Source: Dehalococcoidia bacterium (GTDB taxonomy: Bacteria; Chloroflexota; Dehalococcoidia; Lucifugimonadales; JAGWBF01). From it: 19,185 nucleotides of DNA. Below the pieces are notes generated by a model that saw nothing but the letters and a program-made list of their open reading frames with translations, was not told the DNA's origin and searched no databases. Shown piece by piece: positions 6,989 to 14,895 of this stretch. The translations under genes and the position numbers were made by a program. Numbering within the stretch: position 1 is the first letter of the stretch; each line of letters opens with the position of its first letter. The stretch is taken from contig JAGWBF010000016.1 in the NCBI GenBank assembly GCA_021296025.1, positions 1-19,185 on the forward strand. Reading direction: 5' to 3'.

Positions 6989-8215
6989 ATGGCTTCTACC
7001 TTTATGGACCTACCATCCTACCTTCTGACCTCGGAGTCGGTTACCGAGGGACATCCTGACAAGCTGTGCGACCAGATCTCCGACGCGGTGCTGGATGCAG
7101 TGCTTTCCGAAGACCCCGAAGGACGCGTGGCTTGCGAAGCCTGCGTAACCAACGGACTGGTAGTTGTAATGGGAGAGGTAACCACGGACACGTACGTCGA
7201 TGTTCCCCTCATAGTGCGGGAAACGCTGAAGCAGGCGGGATACACCAACGCTGAATTCGGCATAGACTACAAGAGCTGCGGCGTGGTTGCTTCCATACAA
7301 GAGCAGTCCAAGGATATAAACGCAGGAGTGAACCAGTCCCTGGAGCTCAGGCACAGAGGCTCCAATTCAACCAACCGCGAAGACCTGGACCAGATTGGCG
7401 CCGGCGACCAAGGTATGATGGTAGGCTTTGCCTGCAACGAGACCCCGGAGCTGATGCCCCTGACGGTGAGCTTGTCCCACAAGCTGTGCCTTAAGCTGGC
7501 TGCCCTGAGAAAAGATGGGGTTCTCCCTTACCTGAGGCCCGACGGCAAGTCTCAGGTCACCGTCGAATACTCCTACGGAGTGCCCAAGCGGGTACATACG
7601 GTCATCATAAGCGCCCAGCATGATCCCGACGTGGACAATGACAAGATGACCCAGGACATCATCAACCTGTTGATCAAAGATGTGATACCTGCGGAATTGC
7701 TGGATGACCGCACCCTGTTCTACGTCAACCCCAGCGGCCGGTTCGTCATAGGCGGGCCCATGGGCGACACAGGATTGACGGGCCGGAAAATCCTGGTGGA
7801 TACTTACGGGGGAATCGCCAGGCACGGAGGAGGGGCCTTCTCCGGCAAGGATCCGACGAAGGTGGACCGTTCCGCAGCCTACGCTGCCAGGTACGTGGCC
7901 AAGAACCTGGTCGCAGCGGGGCTTGCGGACCGGGCAGAGATCCAGGTTTCCTACGCCATAGGCAAGGCCAACCCCATCTCCGTCAGCGTGGAAACCTTCG
8001 GAACGAGCAAGGTGGATGACCAGGTGATACAGGACCTGGCCACCAAGCACTTCGACCTGAGGCCCGGGGCCATCATCGAGGACCTGCGTTTGAGGAGACC
8101 CGGTTACAAGCAGGTGGCCACGTACGGCCACTTCGGCAGGGACGACCTGGACCTAACATGGGAGCGGACGGACAAGGCTAACTTCCTCCGGGCGGAAGCA
8201 GGCCTCAGGGACTAA
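6989..8215 (+). CDS. metK: S-adenosylmethionine synthetase (methionine adenosyltransferase)
   Basis: MetK makes SAM from methionine and ATP, with release of phosphate and diphosphate, in the cytosol. The 408-residue length is normal, slightly longer than E. coli MetK (384). Signature elements are SVTEGHPDKLCDQISDAVLD with H22, D24 and K25 at the triphosphate/Mg site, GAGDQGMMVGFA (137-148), and GGGAFSGKDPTKVDRSAAY (280-298), the phosphate-binding loop. The ATG at 6989 follows AAGGAGG at a suitable distance. It sits only 20 nt after ahcY, and so at the end of the chain of tightly spaced genes behind the SAM riboswitch, giving feedback of the product SAM on its own synthesis gene. Confidence 0.98.
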   Translation: MASTFMDLPSYLLTSESVTEGHPDKLCDQISDAVLDAVLSEDPEGRVACEACVTNGLVVVMGEVTTDTYVDVPLIVRETLKQAGYTNAEFGIDYKSCGVVASIQEQSKDINAGVNQSLELRHRGSNSTNREDLDQIGAGDQGMMVGFACNETPELMPLTVSLSHKLCLKLAALRKDGVLPYLRPDGKSQVTVEYSYGVPKRVHTVIISAQHDPDVDNDKMTQDIINLLIKDVIPAELLDDRTLFYVNPSGRFVIGGPMGDTGLTGRKILVDTYGGIARHGGGAFSGKDPTKVDRSAAYAARYVAKNLVAAGLADRAEIQVSYAIGKANPISVSVETFGTSKVDDQVIQDLATKHFDLRPGAIIEDLRLRRPGYKQVATYGHFGRDDLDLTWERTDKANFLRAEAGLRD

Positions 8216-8261
8216 ACTCTATCTGGAACAGCCATATCCATCCTGTTTCCGAAAGGGCAGC

Positions 8262-9701
8262 ATGGCCGGGAGAATCCGATTTGGCACCGATGGATGGCGG
8301 GCGATTATTGCCGACGAGTTCACTTTCGGCAATGTCGCCCTGTGCGCCCAGGGTATAGCCTCCTACCTGCTGAAGGAGGGAATTGCCAACCGGGGCTTGG
8401 TAGTCGGTTACGACACCCGCTTCGCCTCCAGGGAATTTGCGGGCCGGGTGGCTGAGGTGATGGCGGGCAACGGCATCCGTGCCTACCTGGCGTCGTCCCC
8501 GGCACCCACGCCCGCCGTCAGCTACAGCATCCTGCAGCACAGCGCAGCCGGGGCATGCGTCATCACCGCAAGCCACAATCCGGCTGCATGGAACGGCCTG
8601 AAGTACAAGCCTAGCTACGCAGGCAGCGCCTCGCCGGAGGTGATAGCCCGCCTGGAAGATGAGATCGGCGAGGCGGAGGGGAAGGGGGTGTCCACCCTGC
8701 CCTTGGAGGAGGCCCAGGGCTCCGGGCTGGTGCAGAGTATGGACCCTGCCCCGGCCTACCTGGAGCAGATGGGGCGCCTGGTTGACCTGGAGTTAGTACG
8801 CCGGTCAGGTCTCAACGTGATCGTGGACTCCATGTACGGGGCGGGGGCAGGCTACCTGGCCCAGCTCCTAGGCCACGACGGAGCTGGAGATGGCGCTACC
8901 AGGGTCCAGGAGATTCATGGCGAGGTCAACCCGGCATTCCCGGGGATACGGCAACCTGAACCCATCGCGGCCAACCTGACCCACCTGTCGCAGACGGTGT
9001 TAGAGCAGAATGCCAGCGTCGGCATAGCTTTGGATGGCGATGCTGACCGTCTCGGGGTTGTGGACGAGTCCGGGGTCTGCCTGTCCACGCTGCAGGCCTT
9101 TGCCCTCATCGCCTACTACCTGCTGGAACAGAAGGGGCAGAGGGGCGCGCTCATCAGGTCCCTCACCTCCACGACCATGATAGACAAGCTGGGAGAGCGG
9201 TACGGCGTACCCGTCATCGAGACTCCTGTTGGCTTCAAGGACATCGGGACCGCTATGCTCCGTGAAGATGCACTGATGGGCGGAGAAGAGAGCGGTGGTT
9301 ACGGGTTCCGCGGGCACATTCCCGAGAGGGATGGGGTGCTGAGTGGCCTCCTGTTCCTGGAATACATGGCCAAGACCGGCCTGTCGCCCTCCCAGCTGCT
9401 CCAGCAGCTATACCAGATGGTGGGAGAGCACCACTACCAACGCAGGGACGTTACCTTCCCCACCGAACGCCGGGCCCAGATCCAAGCCAAGCTGGAAGGG
9501 GCGGAACTGACCCACCTGGGGGGTGTGCCCATCGAGTCCACCGATTCCGTGGATGGGCGCCGGTTCGTACTGGCCGGAGGGGCTTGGCTGGCAGTGAGAT
9601 TTTCGGGCACCGAACCCCTGCTACGCATCTACGGTGAGGCAGGAAGTCCCGGTCTGGTCAAAGACATGCTCGACGACGCCGGCGCCTACTTGGGGGTCTA
9701 G
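8262..9701 (+). CDS. Alpha-D-phosphohexomutase (phosphoglucomutase/phosphomannomutase family)
   Basis: This 479-residue enzyme interconverts hexose 1- and 6-phosphates through a phosphoserine. All four family loops are present. FGTDGWR lies near the N-terminus. The catalytic loop ITASHNPAAWNG carries S104. The Mg loop is DGDADR (258-263). The sugar-binding loop is GEESGG (341-346), and the phosphate-binding loop is RFSGTEP (446-452). The GEESGG form is typical of phosphoglucomutases rather than the GEMSGH form of bacterial PMM/PGM, so glucose-1-phosphate is the likelier main substrate. The ATG at 8262 follows AAAGGG. It begins 46 nt after metK in the same direction and is followed by a PGI/PMI gene. 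The pair supplies glucose-6-phosphate, fructose-6-phosphate and mannose-6-phosphate interconversion. Whether it shares the metK transcript is not clear. Confidence 0.93.
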   Translation: MAGRIRFGTDGWRAIIADEFTFGNVALCAQGIASYLLKEGIANRGLVVGYDTRFASREFAGRVAEVMAGNGIRAYLASSPAPTPAVSYSILQHSAAGACVITASHNPAAWNGLKYKPSYAGSASPEVIARLEDEIGEAEGKGVSTLPLEEAQGSGLVQSMDPAPAYLEQMGRLVDLELVRRSGLNVIVDSMYGAGAGYLAQLLGHDGAGDGATRVQEIHGEVNPAFPGIRQPEPIAANLTHLSQTVLEQNASVGIALDGDADRLGVVDESGVCLSTLQAFALIAYYLLEQKGQRGALIRSLTSTTMIDKLGERYGVPVIETPVGFKDIGTAMLREDALMGGEESGGYGFRGHIPERDGVLSGLLFLEYMAKTGLSPSQLLQQLYQMVGEHHYQRRDVTFPTERRAQIQAKLEGAELTHLGGVPIESTDSVDGRRFVLAGGAWLAVRFSGTEPLLRIYGEAGSPGLVKDMLDDAGAYLGV

Positions 9702-9724
9702 AAGTACGCGACGGCAACCAAATC

Positions 9725-9737
9725 GTCCAATTTGGAC
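9725..9737. repeat. 13-base perfect dyad upstream of the PGI/PMI gene
   Basis: GTCCAA (9725-9730) and TTGGAC (9732-9737) are perfect inverted repeats around a single central T. The dyad is 20 bp upstream of the PGI/PMI start codon. An overlapping RNA hairpin is also possible, CCAAAT (9718-9723) with ATTTGG (9730-9735). Without a T-run it is not a terminator. It could be an operator or a chance palindrome. Confidence 0.25.
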
Positions 9738-9756
9738 ACGCCAGGAGGGTTTAAGG

Positions 9757-10833
9757 ATGAATGTCAGCGCCCTCGACGACCTGGAATCGTACCCAAGGCT
9801 GGACCCATCGGGCCTTCGCCACCGCTTGCTTGATTTTCCGGACCAGTGCCGGCGAGCTTGGCGGGAAGCCTCGGAGTTTGCCCTGTCCTTGGACGTGGGA
9901 CACTGCAAGCAGGTGCTGGTCACCGGGATGGGCGGCTCGGCTATCGGAGGAGACCTCCTGGCAGACCTTGCATCCACCTCACCCACTGTCCCCATCATCG
10001 TCATCAGAGGCTACCGGGTACCCTACATCCTGGACCAAGACACGCTAGTGCTGTCCTGCAGCTACTCGGGCAACACCGAGGAGACTCTTGCCACCTTCCA
10101 GCAGGCCTCATCCCAAGGGGCGCCGATCGTAGCGATCTCCAGTGGAGGTACCTTGGGCCAGGAAGCCCAGGCCCGCTCCATCCCCTTCTTTCAGATCAAC
10201 TACCAGGGGGAGCCGAGGAGCGCCCTGGGGTACAGTTTCATAGTGCCTGCCGTCCTGCTGGCAAAGCTGGGGTTGCTGGATTCGGAGAGCATCGGTTTCG
10301 AGGATGCCTTCGCAGCCGTGGACTCTCTCCTGCCCACCCTCAGCGAGAATGTTCCATCGATGGAAAACCCGGCCAAGCAGCTGGCCCAGGCCCTGCTAGA
10401 CAGGCTGATAGTGGTCTACGGTTCCGGCATATACTCGGGGGTGTCCCGGCGGTGGAAGACCCAATTTAATGAGAACTCCAAGGTACCCGCCTACTTCGAG
10501 TCCCTACCCGAAGCTCACCATAACGCAGTGGTGGGACTGTCGCTGCCCGACGCAGTGAAAGAGCTGACGACGGCGATACTGTTGGAACCATACGACATAT
10601 CGCCGCCTATGGCCAGGCGGTACGAGGTCACCAGGGAGCTACTGGACCGGGACTCGATCCCGCACCACACCATCAGGGGTGTGGATGGCAGCCCCCTGGC
10701 CCAGATGATCACGACGACGCTGATTGGGGACTACACGAGCTACTACCTGGCGATTCTGCAGGGGGTGGACCCGTCGCCGGTGAATAGCATAGCTTACATC
10801 CGGCAGCGGATGGGCCAGCCCTACCAGGACTAG
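9757..10833 (+). CDS. Bifunctional phosphoglucose/phosphomannose isomerase (SIS-domain)
   Basis: The enzyme interconverts glucose-6-phosphate or mannose-6-phosphate with fructose-6-phosphate. It belongs to the compact archaeal-type PGI/PMI family built from two SIS domains. It has 358 residues; the family is about 300-360. Sugar-phosphate loops are GMGGSAIGGD (57-66) and SYSGNTEET (102-110). The catalytic region has E239 in FNENSK and H255 in PEAHHN, with the same 16-residue spacing as E203/H219 of the Pyrobaculum enzyme. The ATG at 9757 is chosen over an upstream in-frame start at 9634, because AGGAGG (9743-9748) is 8 nt upstream and 9634 lies inside the mutase gene. It pairs functionally with the mutase and converges on rpsI. 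Confidence 0.94.
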   Translation: MNVSALDDLESYPRLDPSGLRHRLLDFPDQCRRAWREASEFALSLDVGHCKQVLVTGMGGSAIGGDLLADLASTSPTVPIIVIRGYRVPYILDQDTLVLSCSYSGNTEETLATFQQASSQGAPIVAISSGGTLGQEAQARSIPFFQINYQGEPRSALGYSFIVPAVLLAKLGLLDSESIGFEDAFAAVDSLLPTLSENVPSMENPAKQLAQALLDRLIVVYGSGIYSGVSRRWKTQFNENSKVPAYFESLPEAHHNAVVGLSLPDAVKELTTAILLEPYDISPPMARRYEVTRELLDRDSIPHHTIRGVDGSPLAQMITTTLIGDYTSYYLAILQGVDPSPVNSIAYIRQRMGQPYQD

Positions 10834-10855
10834 GACGAGGGCTGTTGGAGCAGGG

Positions 10856-10874
10856 GCGCTAGTTAGGCTAGCGC
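10856..10874. terminator. Possible bidirectional hairpin between converging operons
   Basis: GCGCTAG (10856-10862) and CTAGCGC (10868-10874) form a perfect 7-bp stem with loop TTAGG in the 34-nt space between the PGI/PMI and rpsI stop codons. The rpsI stop is inside the stem. No T-run follows on either strand, so it is at best a weak intrinsic terminator; Rho-dependent ending or 3'-end protection are alternatives. Confidence 0.35.
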
Positions 10875-11299
10875 TTGGTGTACTGGGGAGCTCGACGGGC
10901 GCGCTTGAGGCCGTACTTCTTACTTTCCTTGATGCGCGCGTCCCGGGTCAGGAGCCCATTCTTTCGGAGAGCAGGCTTGTGGGTCTCGTCATAAACCACC
11001 AGTGCCCTCGAGATCCCGTGACGAACGGCGTCCGCCTGGGCGGAGATGCCTCCACCCAACACCCTTGCGACCACGTTGAACTTACCCACGTTGCCTGTAA
11101 CTCTCAAGGGTTCCTGCACACTGTTCTGCCATGACTGCCATGGGAAGTACTCGTCCAAGGGTTTGCTGTTGATCTGGTACTGGGCGGCCGTGGACGCGGC
11201 GCCTCCTCCTGCGGCTACGTACAAGCGCACCTTGGCGATTGCCGTCTTACGCTTGCCTGTCCCGTAGTAGTACCTTTCCCTGGCGTTCTCTTGGACCAC
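10868..11299 (-). CDS. rpsI: 30S ribosomal protein S9 (uS9)
   Basis: S9 is a head protein of the small ribosomal subunit whose C-terminal tail reaches the P-site tRNA. The product has 143 residues. YYGTGKRKTAIAKVRLY near the N-terminus is the family signature, and the GGGISAQADAVRHGISRAL segment is conserved. The basic C-terminus ends in YTKR, matching the usual (S/T)KR tail. The GTG at 11299 lies about 10 nt after GGGAGG. A short low-complexity insert (AAGGGAASTAAQ) follows the first strand. It is the last gene of the minus-strand ribosomal block, 55 nt after rplM, the standard L13-S9 pairing. Confidence 0.96.
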   Translation of the reverse strand: MVQENARERYYYGTGKRKTAIAKVRLYVAAGGGAASTAAQYQINSKPLDEYFPWQSWQNSVQEPLRVTGNVGKFNVVARVLGGGISAQADAVRHGISRALVVYDETHKPALRKNGLLTRDARIKESKKYGLKRARRAPQYTKR

Positions 11300-11354
11300 T
11301 GTGATGGTTACCTCCCTTGACTACTTGGGCCTGGGGTGCTTGGCCTTCGACGAT

Positions 11355-11801
11355 CTAGGTGACTACCAGCTTGCCTTCCACAGGCTGTTGAGCTTCGTGG
11401 GGATGGGACTCACCCTTGTAAACGCGGAGACGACCCAGCATCTCCCTTCCCCGGCTGGTCTTGGGCAGCATGCCCTTTACGGCCAGCTGGATGACCCTTT
11501 CCGGGTTGGTCTCCAGCATATCCTTCATCAAATAGGTCTTCAGGTTGCCCACGTACCCACTGTGCTTGTAGTAGACCTTCTGAGTAGGCTTTCGACCTGT
11601 GACCCGCACCTTGCCAGCATTTACTACTATCACGTAGTCCCCGGTGAGCATGTGGGGGGTGTAGGTGGGCTTGTCCTTGCCTTGCAGGGCGCGGGATATC
11701 CGGGTTGCCAGCCTGCCCAGGGTCTGCCCTGTGGCATCAACCAGGTGCCACTGGGGCGCGATGTCGGAGGGCTTGGCCATGTATGACTTGTTACGTTTCA
11801 T
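11355..11801 (-). CDS. rplM: 50S ribosomal protein L13 (uL13)
   Basis: L13 is an early-assembly protein of the large subunit. From the chosen start it has 148 residues, the usual size. Conserved elements include AKPSDIAPQWHLVDATGQTL, LGRLATRIS, GDYVIVVNAGKVRVTGRK and the LPKTSRGREMLGRLRVYKG segment, followed by the HPHEAQQP ending. The ATG at 11801 has AAGGA 5 nt upstream. A GTG at 11816 would add five residues but lacks a Shine-Dalgarno. Its start overlaps the 3' end of truA by 11 nt, which suggests translational coupling, and rpsI follows. Confidence 0.96.
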   Translation of the reverse strand: MKRNKSYMAKPSDIAPQWHLVDATGQTLGRLATRISRALQGKDKPTYTPHMLTGDYVIVVNAGKVRVTGRKPTQKVYYKHSGYVGNLKTYLMKDMLETNPERVIQLAVKGMLPKTSRGREMLGRLRVYKGESHPHEAQQPVEGKLVVT

Positions 11802-12624
11802 GGGTGTCCTTATCACAGAAGAGGGCTTCTTCGTATTTCACATGCATCAGGCATAGGCCCTTGGCGGGGAGGGAGGAGCGTTGTTCCATCGTCTTTGCTT
11901 GTCCATTCAATGCTGCCTTAACCGAGTCGATGGGAGCCTTTCCCAGTCCTATGTCCGTCAACAGCCCGTTGGTGCGCCTTATCTGGTAGGGCAGGAACCC
12001 GTTGGCTTCAGCATCGATGTGGACCAGCTCGCCTTCTTTCCCCACTGTCCAGCTGCCGATTCTCCTGACCGGCGACCTTCCGGCGAGAAGGGTTGTCGTG
12101 AATGCCGAAAAGTCGTGCTCCCCTATCAAGCTGGAGGCAGCCAGTTGCATGTCAGCAATGTTCAACGGGTATCGCACCCAGCAGGTGGTGTTGCGGAGTA
12201 GCGGGGACGGCCACGGGCTGTTTAGCAGCGAGTAGCGGTACATCCGGGCAACCGCGCTCTTCCTTGCATGGAAGCTGAATGGTGTTTCGCGCCCTCCTCT
12301 GATTTTTATATCTTCGGGTAGATGCCAGTTCAGGGCCTTCACAAAGACATCAACCGGGTAGCTGGCGCACGTAGCGAAATCGACCACCTGCCCGCTGGCA
12401 TGGGCGCCCGCATCGGTGCGACTGGCGCCTCTGACCCTGATATTCTCTCTTGTTAAAGCCTTCAAGGCCTTTTCCAGCTCCCCTTGTATCGTCGGAGCAC
12501 TGGCCTGAAGCTGGAATCCGTTGTACCTGGTGCCTTCGTACTCTACTAACAGGGCGATCCTGCGCGCCGAGTCTTGGCCGGAGCTGCCCTCTTCTATTCC
12601 TTTCATTGGACCTTGGGGAGCCAT
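11791..12624 (-). CDS. truA: tRNA pseudouridine(38-40) synthase TruA
   Basis: TruA converts uridines 38-40 in the tRNA anticodon stem-loop to pseudouridine. The 277-residue protein has LLVEYEGTRYNGFQLQ near the N-terminus, then the catalytic motif GASRTDAGAHASGQV with nucleophile D71. The usual V in DAGVH is A here. FHARKSAVARMYRY is the conserved segment of the second half-domain, and FLPYQIRRTNGLL corresponds to the usual FxxxMVR segment with the arginine kept. About 20 residues precede the conserved core. The ATG at 12624 follows GGAG at 8 nt. It lies between rplQ (48 nt) and rplM (overlap), an arrangement that is common in bacteria. Confidence 0.95.
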   Translation of the reverse strand: MAPQGPMKGIEEGSSGQDSARRIALLVEYEGTRYNGFQLQASAPTIQGELEKALKALTRENIRVRGASRTDAGAHASGQVVDFATCASYPVDVFVKALNWHLPEDIKIRGGRETPFSFHARKSAVARMYRYSLLNSPWPSPLLRNTTCWVRYPLNIADMQLAASSLIGEHDFSAFTTTLLAGRSPVRRIGSWTVGKEGELVHIDAEANGFLPYQIRRTNGLLTDIGLGKAPIDSVKAALNGQAKTMEQRSSLPAKGLCLMHVKYEEALFCDKDTHET

Positions 12625-12672
12625 CGTGGAATCTCCATCCCCAAGTGTGGTCTTGGTAAAGGGTCCCGGACG

Positions 12673-13026
12673 CTACACAAGCTCCAGCAGAGCCATGGGC
12701 GCGGCATCCCCTTTTCGCGGTCCCAGCTTGATCAGGCGGGTGTAACCGCCGGGCCGGTCGGCATACCGGGTGGCCAGGTCGTCGAACAACTTTCTGACCA
12801 CCAGCAGATTTGGTACCTGGGAGAGGGCCAGACGTCGGTGGTGCAACGACCCTTCCTTGCCATGGGTAATGAGCTTCTCCACCAAACGCTGTGTCTCCAC
12901 AGCCTTAGGCTGCGTCGTAGTGACCCGTTCATGGCGAATCACGTCCGCTGCCAAGTTCCGAAGCAGAGCTATTCTCTGGTCCTTTGGTCTCCCCAGTTTC
13001 TTCCCAGCTACGCGATGTCTAACCAT
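12673..13026 (-). CDS. rplQ: 50S ribosomal protein L17 (bL17)
   Basis: L17 is a bacterial large-subunit protein near the exit-tunnel side. The 117-residue product carries the family start MVRHRVAGKKLGRPKDQR, the central LLRNLAADVIRHERVTTT signature, and the C-terminal GGYTRLIKLGPRKGDAAPMA signature. The ATG at 13026 has AGGA 6 nt upstream. It directly follows rpoA by 8 nt, as in most alpha operons, and is followed by truA. Confidence 0.97.
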   Translation of the reverse strand: MVRHRVAGKKLGRPKDQRIALLRNLAADVIRHERVTTTQPKAVETQRLVEKLITHGKEGSLHHRRLALSQVPNLLVVRKLFDDLATRYADRPGGYTRLIKLGPRKGDAAPMALLELV

Positions 13027-13034
13027 GAATCTTC

Positions 13035-14252
13035 CTATTCGTCTTCGTCATCATCGTCGTCGAGGTCGTCGCCGCCATCATCGTCGTTGTCCGGATCGTC
13101 GTCCTCACTAAACACTTGCCTTCTGGCCCTGGGGTCTCTCGCAACGGGCTGGTCCTCTTCTTCCTCCATGTTGTCCCAAAACACCTCATCCTCATCGGTG
13201 GCGAGGGAGTCATCCTCACTCACGAAGGCTCCGGGCATATCCGCCCCTTCGGAACCGCCGGTCTCATCGTCGGAAGCAGACTCGCCGAGGAGCATTCCAT
13301 CTTCCTTCAATCTGCCCATCAGCTCACTGAGAGACTTCTCTCCAAAGTTCCTGATCTTGAGAAGCTCCTCGTTGGTCATCTCAAGCAGCTGGCCCACTCG
13401 TGTGATGTGGGCCCGTTTCAGGCAGTTAAGGGTCCTGGGAGAAAGCTGGAGCTTTTCAATGGGCGTCTGGTAAACCTCGGGGGATACCATCCCCGTCGGC
13501 CTTTCCGGACCAGCTTCCCGCTCCTTCCCCACGTTGGAAAAGGCAAAGAAGTGCTTGACCAGGATATCCGACGATGCCCTTATGGCTTCGGCAGGGGTGA
13601 GGGTGCCGTCGGTCCACACCTCCAGCACCAAACGTTCGTAGTCGGTTACCTGCCCCACACGGGTACGCTCCACGGCGTAGTTGACCTTACGCACGGGGCT
13701 GAAGATCGCATCCACCGGAAGGACACCTACCATGGGTCCCAGCATGGCATCGCCCTGGGGAACCGGCTGATAGCCCTTGCCCGGCTCGACGTTGAACTCC
13801 ACGACGAGGGTTGCATCGTCGGAGTCTAGGGTAGCCAAGTGCAGCTCCGGGTTGACCACCTCGAAGTCTGCCGAGGTTGCGATGTCGCCAGCGCACACCC
13901 TTCCCTCACCCCGTATATCCAGGCGCATCTTACCCGGGCGGCCCGCTCGGGAACGTATGCGTATTCCCTTAACGTTTACCAGGAACTCCATCACCCCTTC
14001 TTTGACGTTGGGAATGGTGGAGTACTCGTGGAGGACGCCATCGATCTTGACCCAGGTAACAGCCGCCCCTTCCACCGAGCTGAGCAAGATACGGCGAATG
14101 GGATTGCCGATGGTTATCCCGTATCCCCGCTCCAGCGGCTCAATGGCGAACTTCCCGTACCTGTCCCCCGTCTCCAGCACCTTGATCTCCGGGGAGATGG
14201 CCTCGGGGCTGTGGGGAGTGACTCCCTTGGAAAGGAGTGAGGTTTCCAGCAT
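13035..14252 (-). CDS. rpoA: DNA-directed RNA polymerase alpha subunit, with acidic C-terminal tail
   Basis: Alpha dimerises to start RNA polymerase assembly, and its CTD contacts UP elements and activators. The product has 405 residues from the ATG at 14252. The N-terminal domain shows IGNPIRRILLSSVEGAAVT. The CTD shows LSPRTLNCLKRAHI and LLKIRNFGEKSLSEL, which keep the DNA-contact residues equivalent to E. coli R265, N268, G296 and K298. After the normal CTD end (GRLKEDGM) comes an extra ~80-residue tail with 37 Asp/Glu and only 4 Arg, ending in a near-pure Asp/Glu run; typical alphas are about 310-340 residues. A GTG at 14261, overlapping the rpsD stop by one base, would add three residues. 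The SD spacing (GAGG, 11 nt before the ATG or 2 nt before the GTG) favours neither strongly. Confidence 0.96.
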   Translation of the reverse strand: MLETSLLSKGVTPHSPEAISPEIKVLETGDRYGKFAIEPLERGYGITIGNPIRRILLSSVEGAAVTWVKIDGVLHEYSTIPNVKEGVMEFLVNVKGIRIRSRAGRPGKMRLDIRGEGRVCAGDIATSADFEVVNPELHLATLDSDDATLVVEFNVEPGKGYQPVPQGDAMLGPMVGVLPVDAIFSPVRKVNYAVERTRVGQVTDYERLVLEVWTDGTLTPAEAIRASSDILVKHFFAFSNVGKEREAGPERPTGMVSPEVYQTPIEKLQLSPRTLNCLKRAHITRVGQLLEMTNEELLKIRNFGEKSLSELMGRLKEDGMLLGESASDDETGGSEGADMPGAFVSEDDSLATDEDEVFWDNMEEEEDQPVARDPRARRQVFSEDDDPDNDDDGGDDLDDDDDEDE

Positions 14253-14260
14253 TGCTAACA

Positions 14261-14887
14261 CTACCTCGAGTAATACTCTACGATCAGACGGGTGTCGATG
14301 CCCGACTCTAGATCCTCTTCAGCCGGCTGGCTGACCACCGTGCCTATCATTTGCTCAATATCAAGAGACAACCAGCTGGGAACCGGTCTCTTGGGAATTC
14401 CGCTGACCTGGGCTTTATAGAAGTCTTTTTCTTTGCGGGTCTCAACCCAGGCTATAACATCCCCCGTTCGCACTAAGTAAGAGGGGATATTGGTCTTTCG
14501 ACTGTTGACGGTGAAGTGCCCATGGAGCACCAGCTGGCGGGCCTGCCTCCGAGACTCGGCGAAGCCCAATCGGTACACCGTATTGTCCAGCCTGCGTTCC
14601 AGCAGCTCCAGCAGGTACTGTCCTGTAACGCCCGGCTTCTTGAAGGCCATTCCCACGTAGCGTCTGAACTGTTTTTCCATAACGCCATGCATGTAGCGGG
14701 CCTTCTGTTTCTCTTTCAGCTGCAGCCCCCGGTCGGAAACCCGGCGCCTGCGTCCCGAGTGGTCTCCAGGTGAGGTGCGCCTCTTCTCGATAGCGCAGCG
14801 TGGGGTGAAGCACCGTTCGCCCTTGAGGAAGAGCTTCTCCCCAACCCTGCGACAAAGCCTGCATGCAGGTCCTGTATAGCGTGCCAT
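14261..14887 (-). CDS. rpsD: 30S ribosomal protein S4 (uS4), zinc-binding form
   Basis: S4 nucleates small-subunit assembly by binding the 5' domain of 16S rRNA. The product has 208 residues. The N-terminus holds four cysteines, C9, C12, C26 and C31 (C-x2-C-x13-C-x4-C), at the same positions as the zinc site of Thermus S4. The S4 RNA-binding domain follows with RLDNTVYRLGFAESRRQARQ and HGHFTVNSRKTNIPSYLV. The C-terminus ends in VEYYSR. It is 8 nt after rpsK, and its stop overlaps a possible GTG start of rpoA. In many bacteria S4 represses the alpha operon; I see no S4-binding leader upstream here. Confidence 0.97.
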   Translation of the reverse strand: MARYTGPACRLCRRVGEKLFLKGERCFTPRCAIEKRRTSPGDHSGRRRRVSDRGLQLKEKQKARYMHGVMEKQFRRYVGMAFKKPGVTGQYLLELLERRLDNTVYRLGFAESRRQARQLVLHGHFTVNSRKTNIPSYLVRTGDVIAWVETRKEKDFYKAQVSGIPKRPVPSWLSLDIEQMIGTVVSQPAEEDLESGIDTRLIVEYYSR

Positions 14888-14895
14888 GGCTCCTC

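Noticed and set aside
8225..8250. Imperfect inverted repeat GGAACAG/CTGTTTCC between metK and the mutase gene, considered as a terminator
   Set aside because: It has a bulge, a 3' flank without a T-run and a weak stem; it does not support a transcription end after metK.
9634..9756. Upstream in-frame extension of the PGI/PMI gene by 41 codons
   Set aside because: It would overlap the end of the mutase gene and lacks a Shine-Dalgarno; the ATG at 9757 has AGGAGG at 8 nt.
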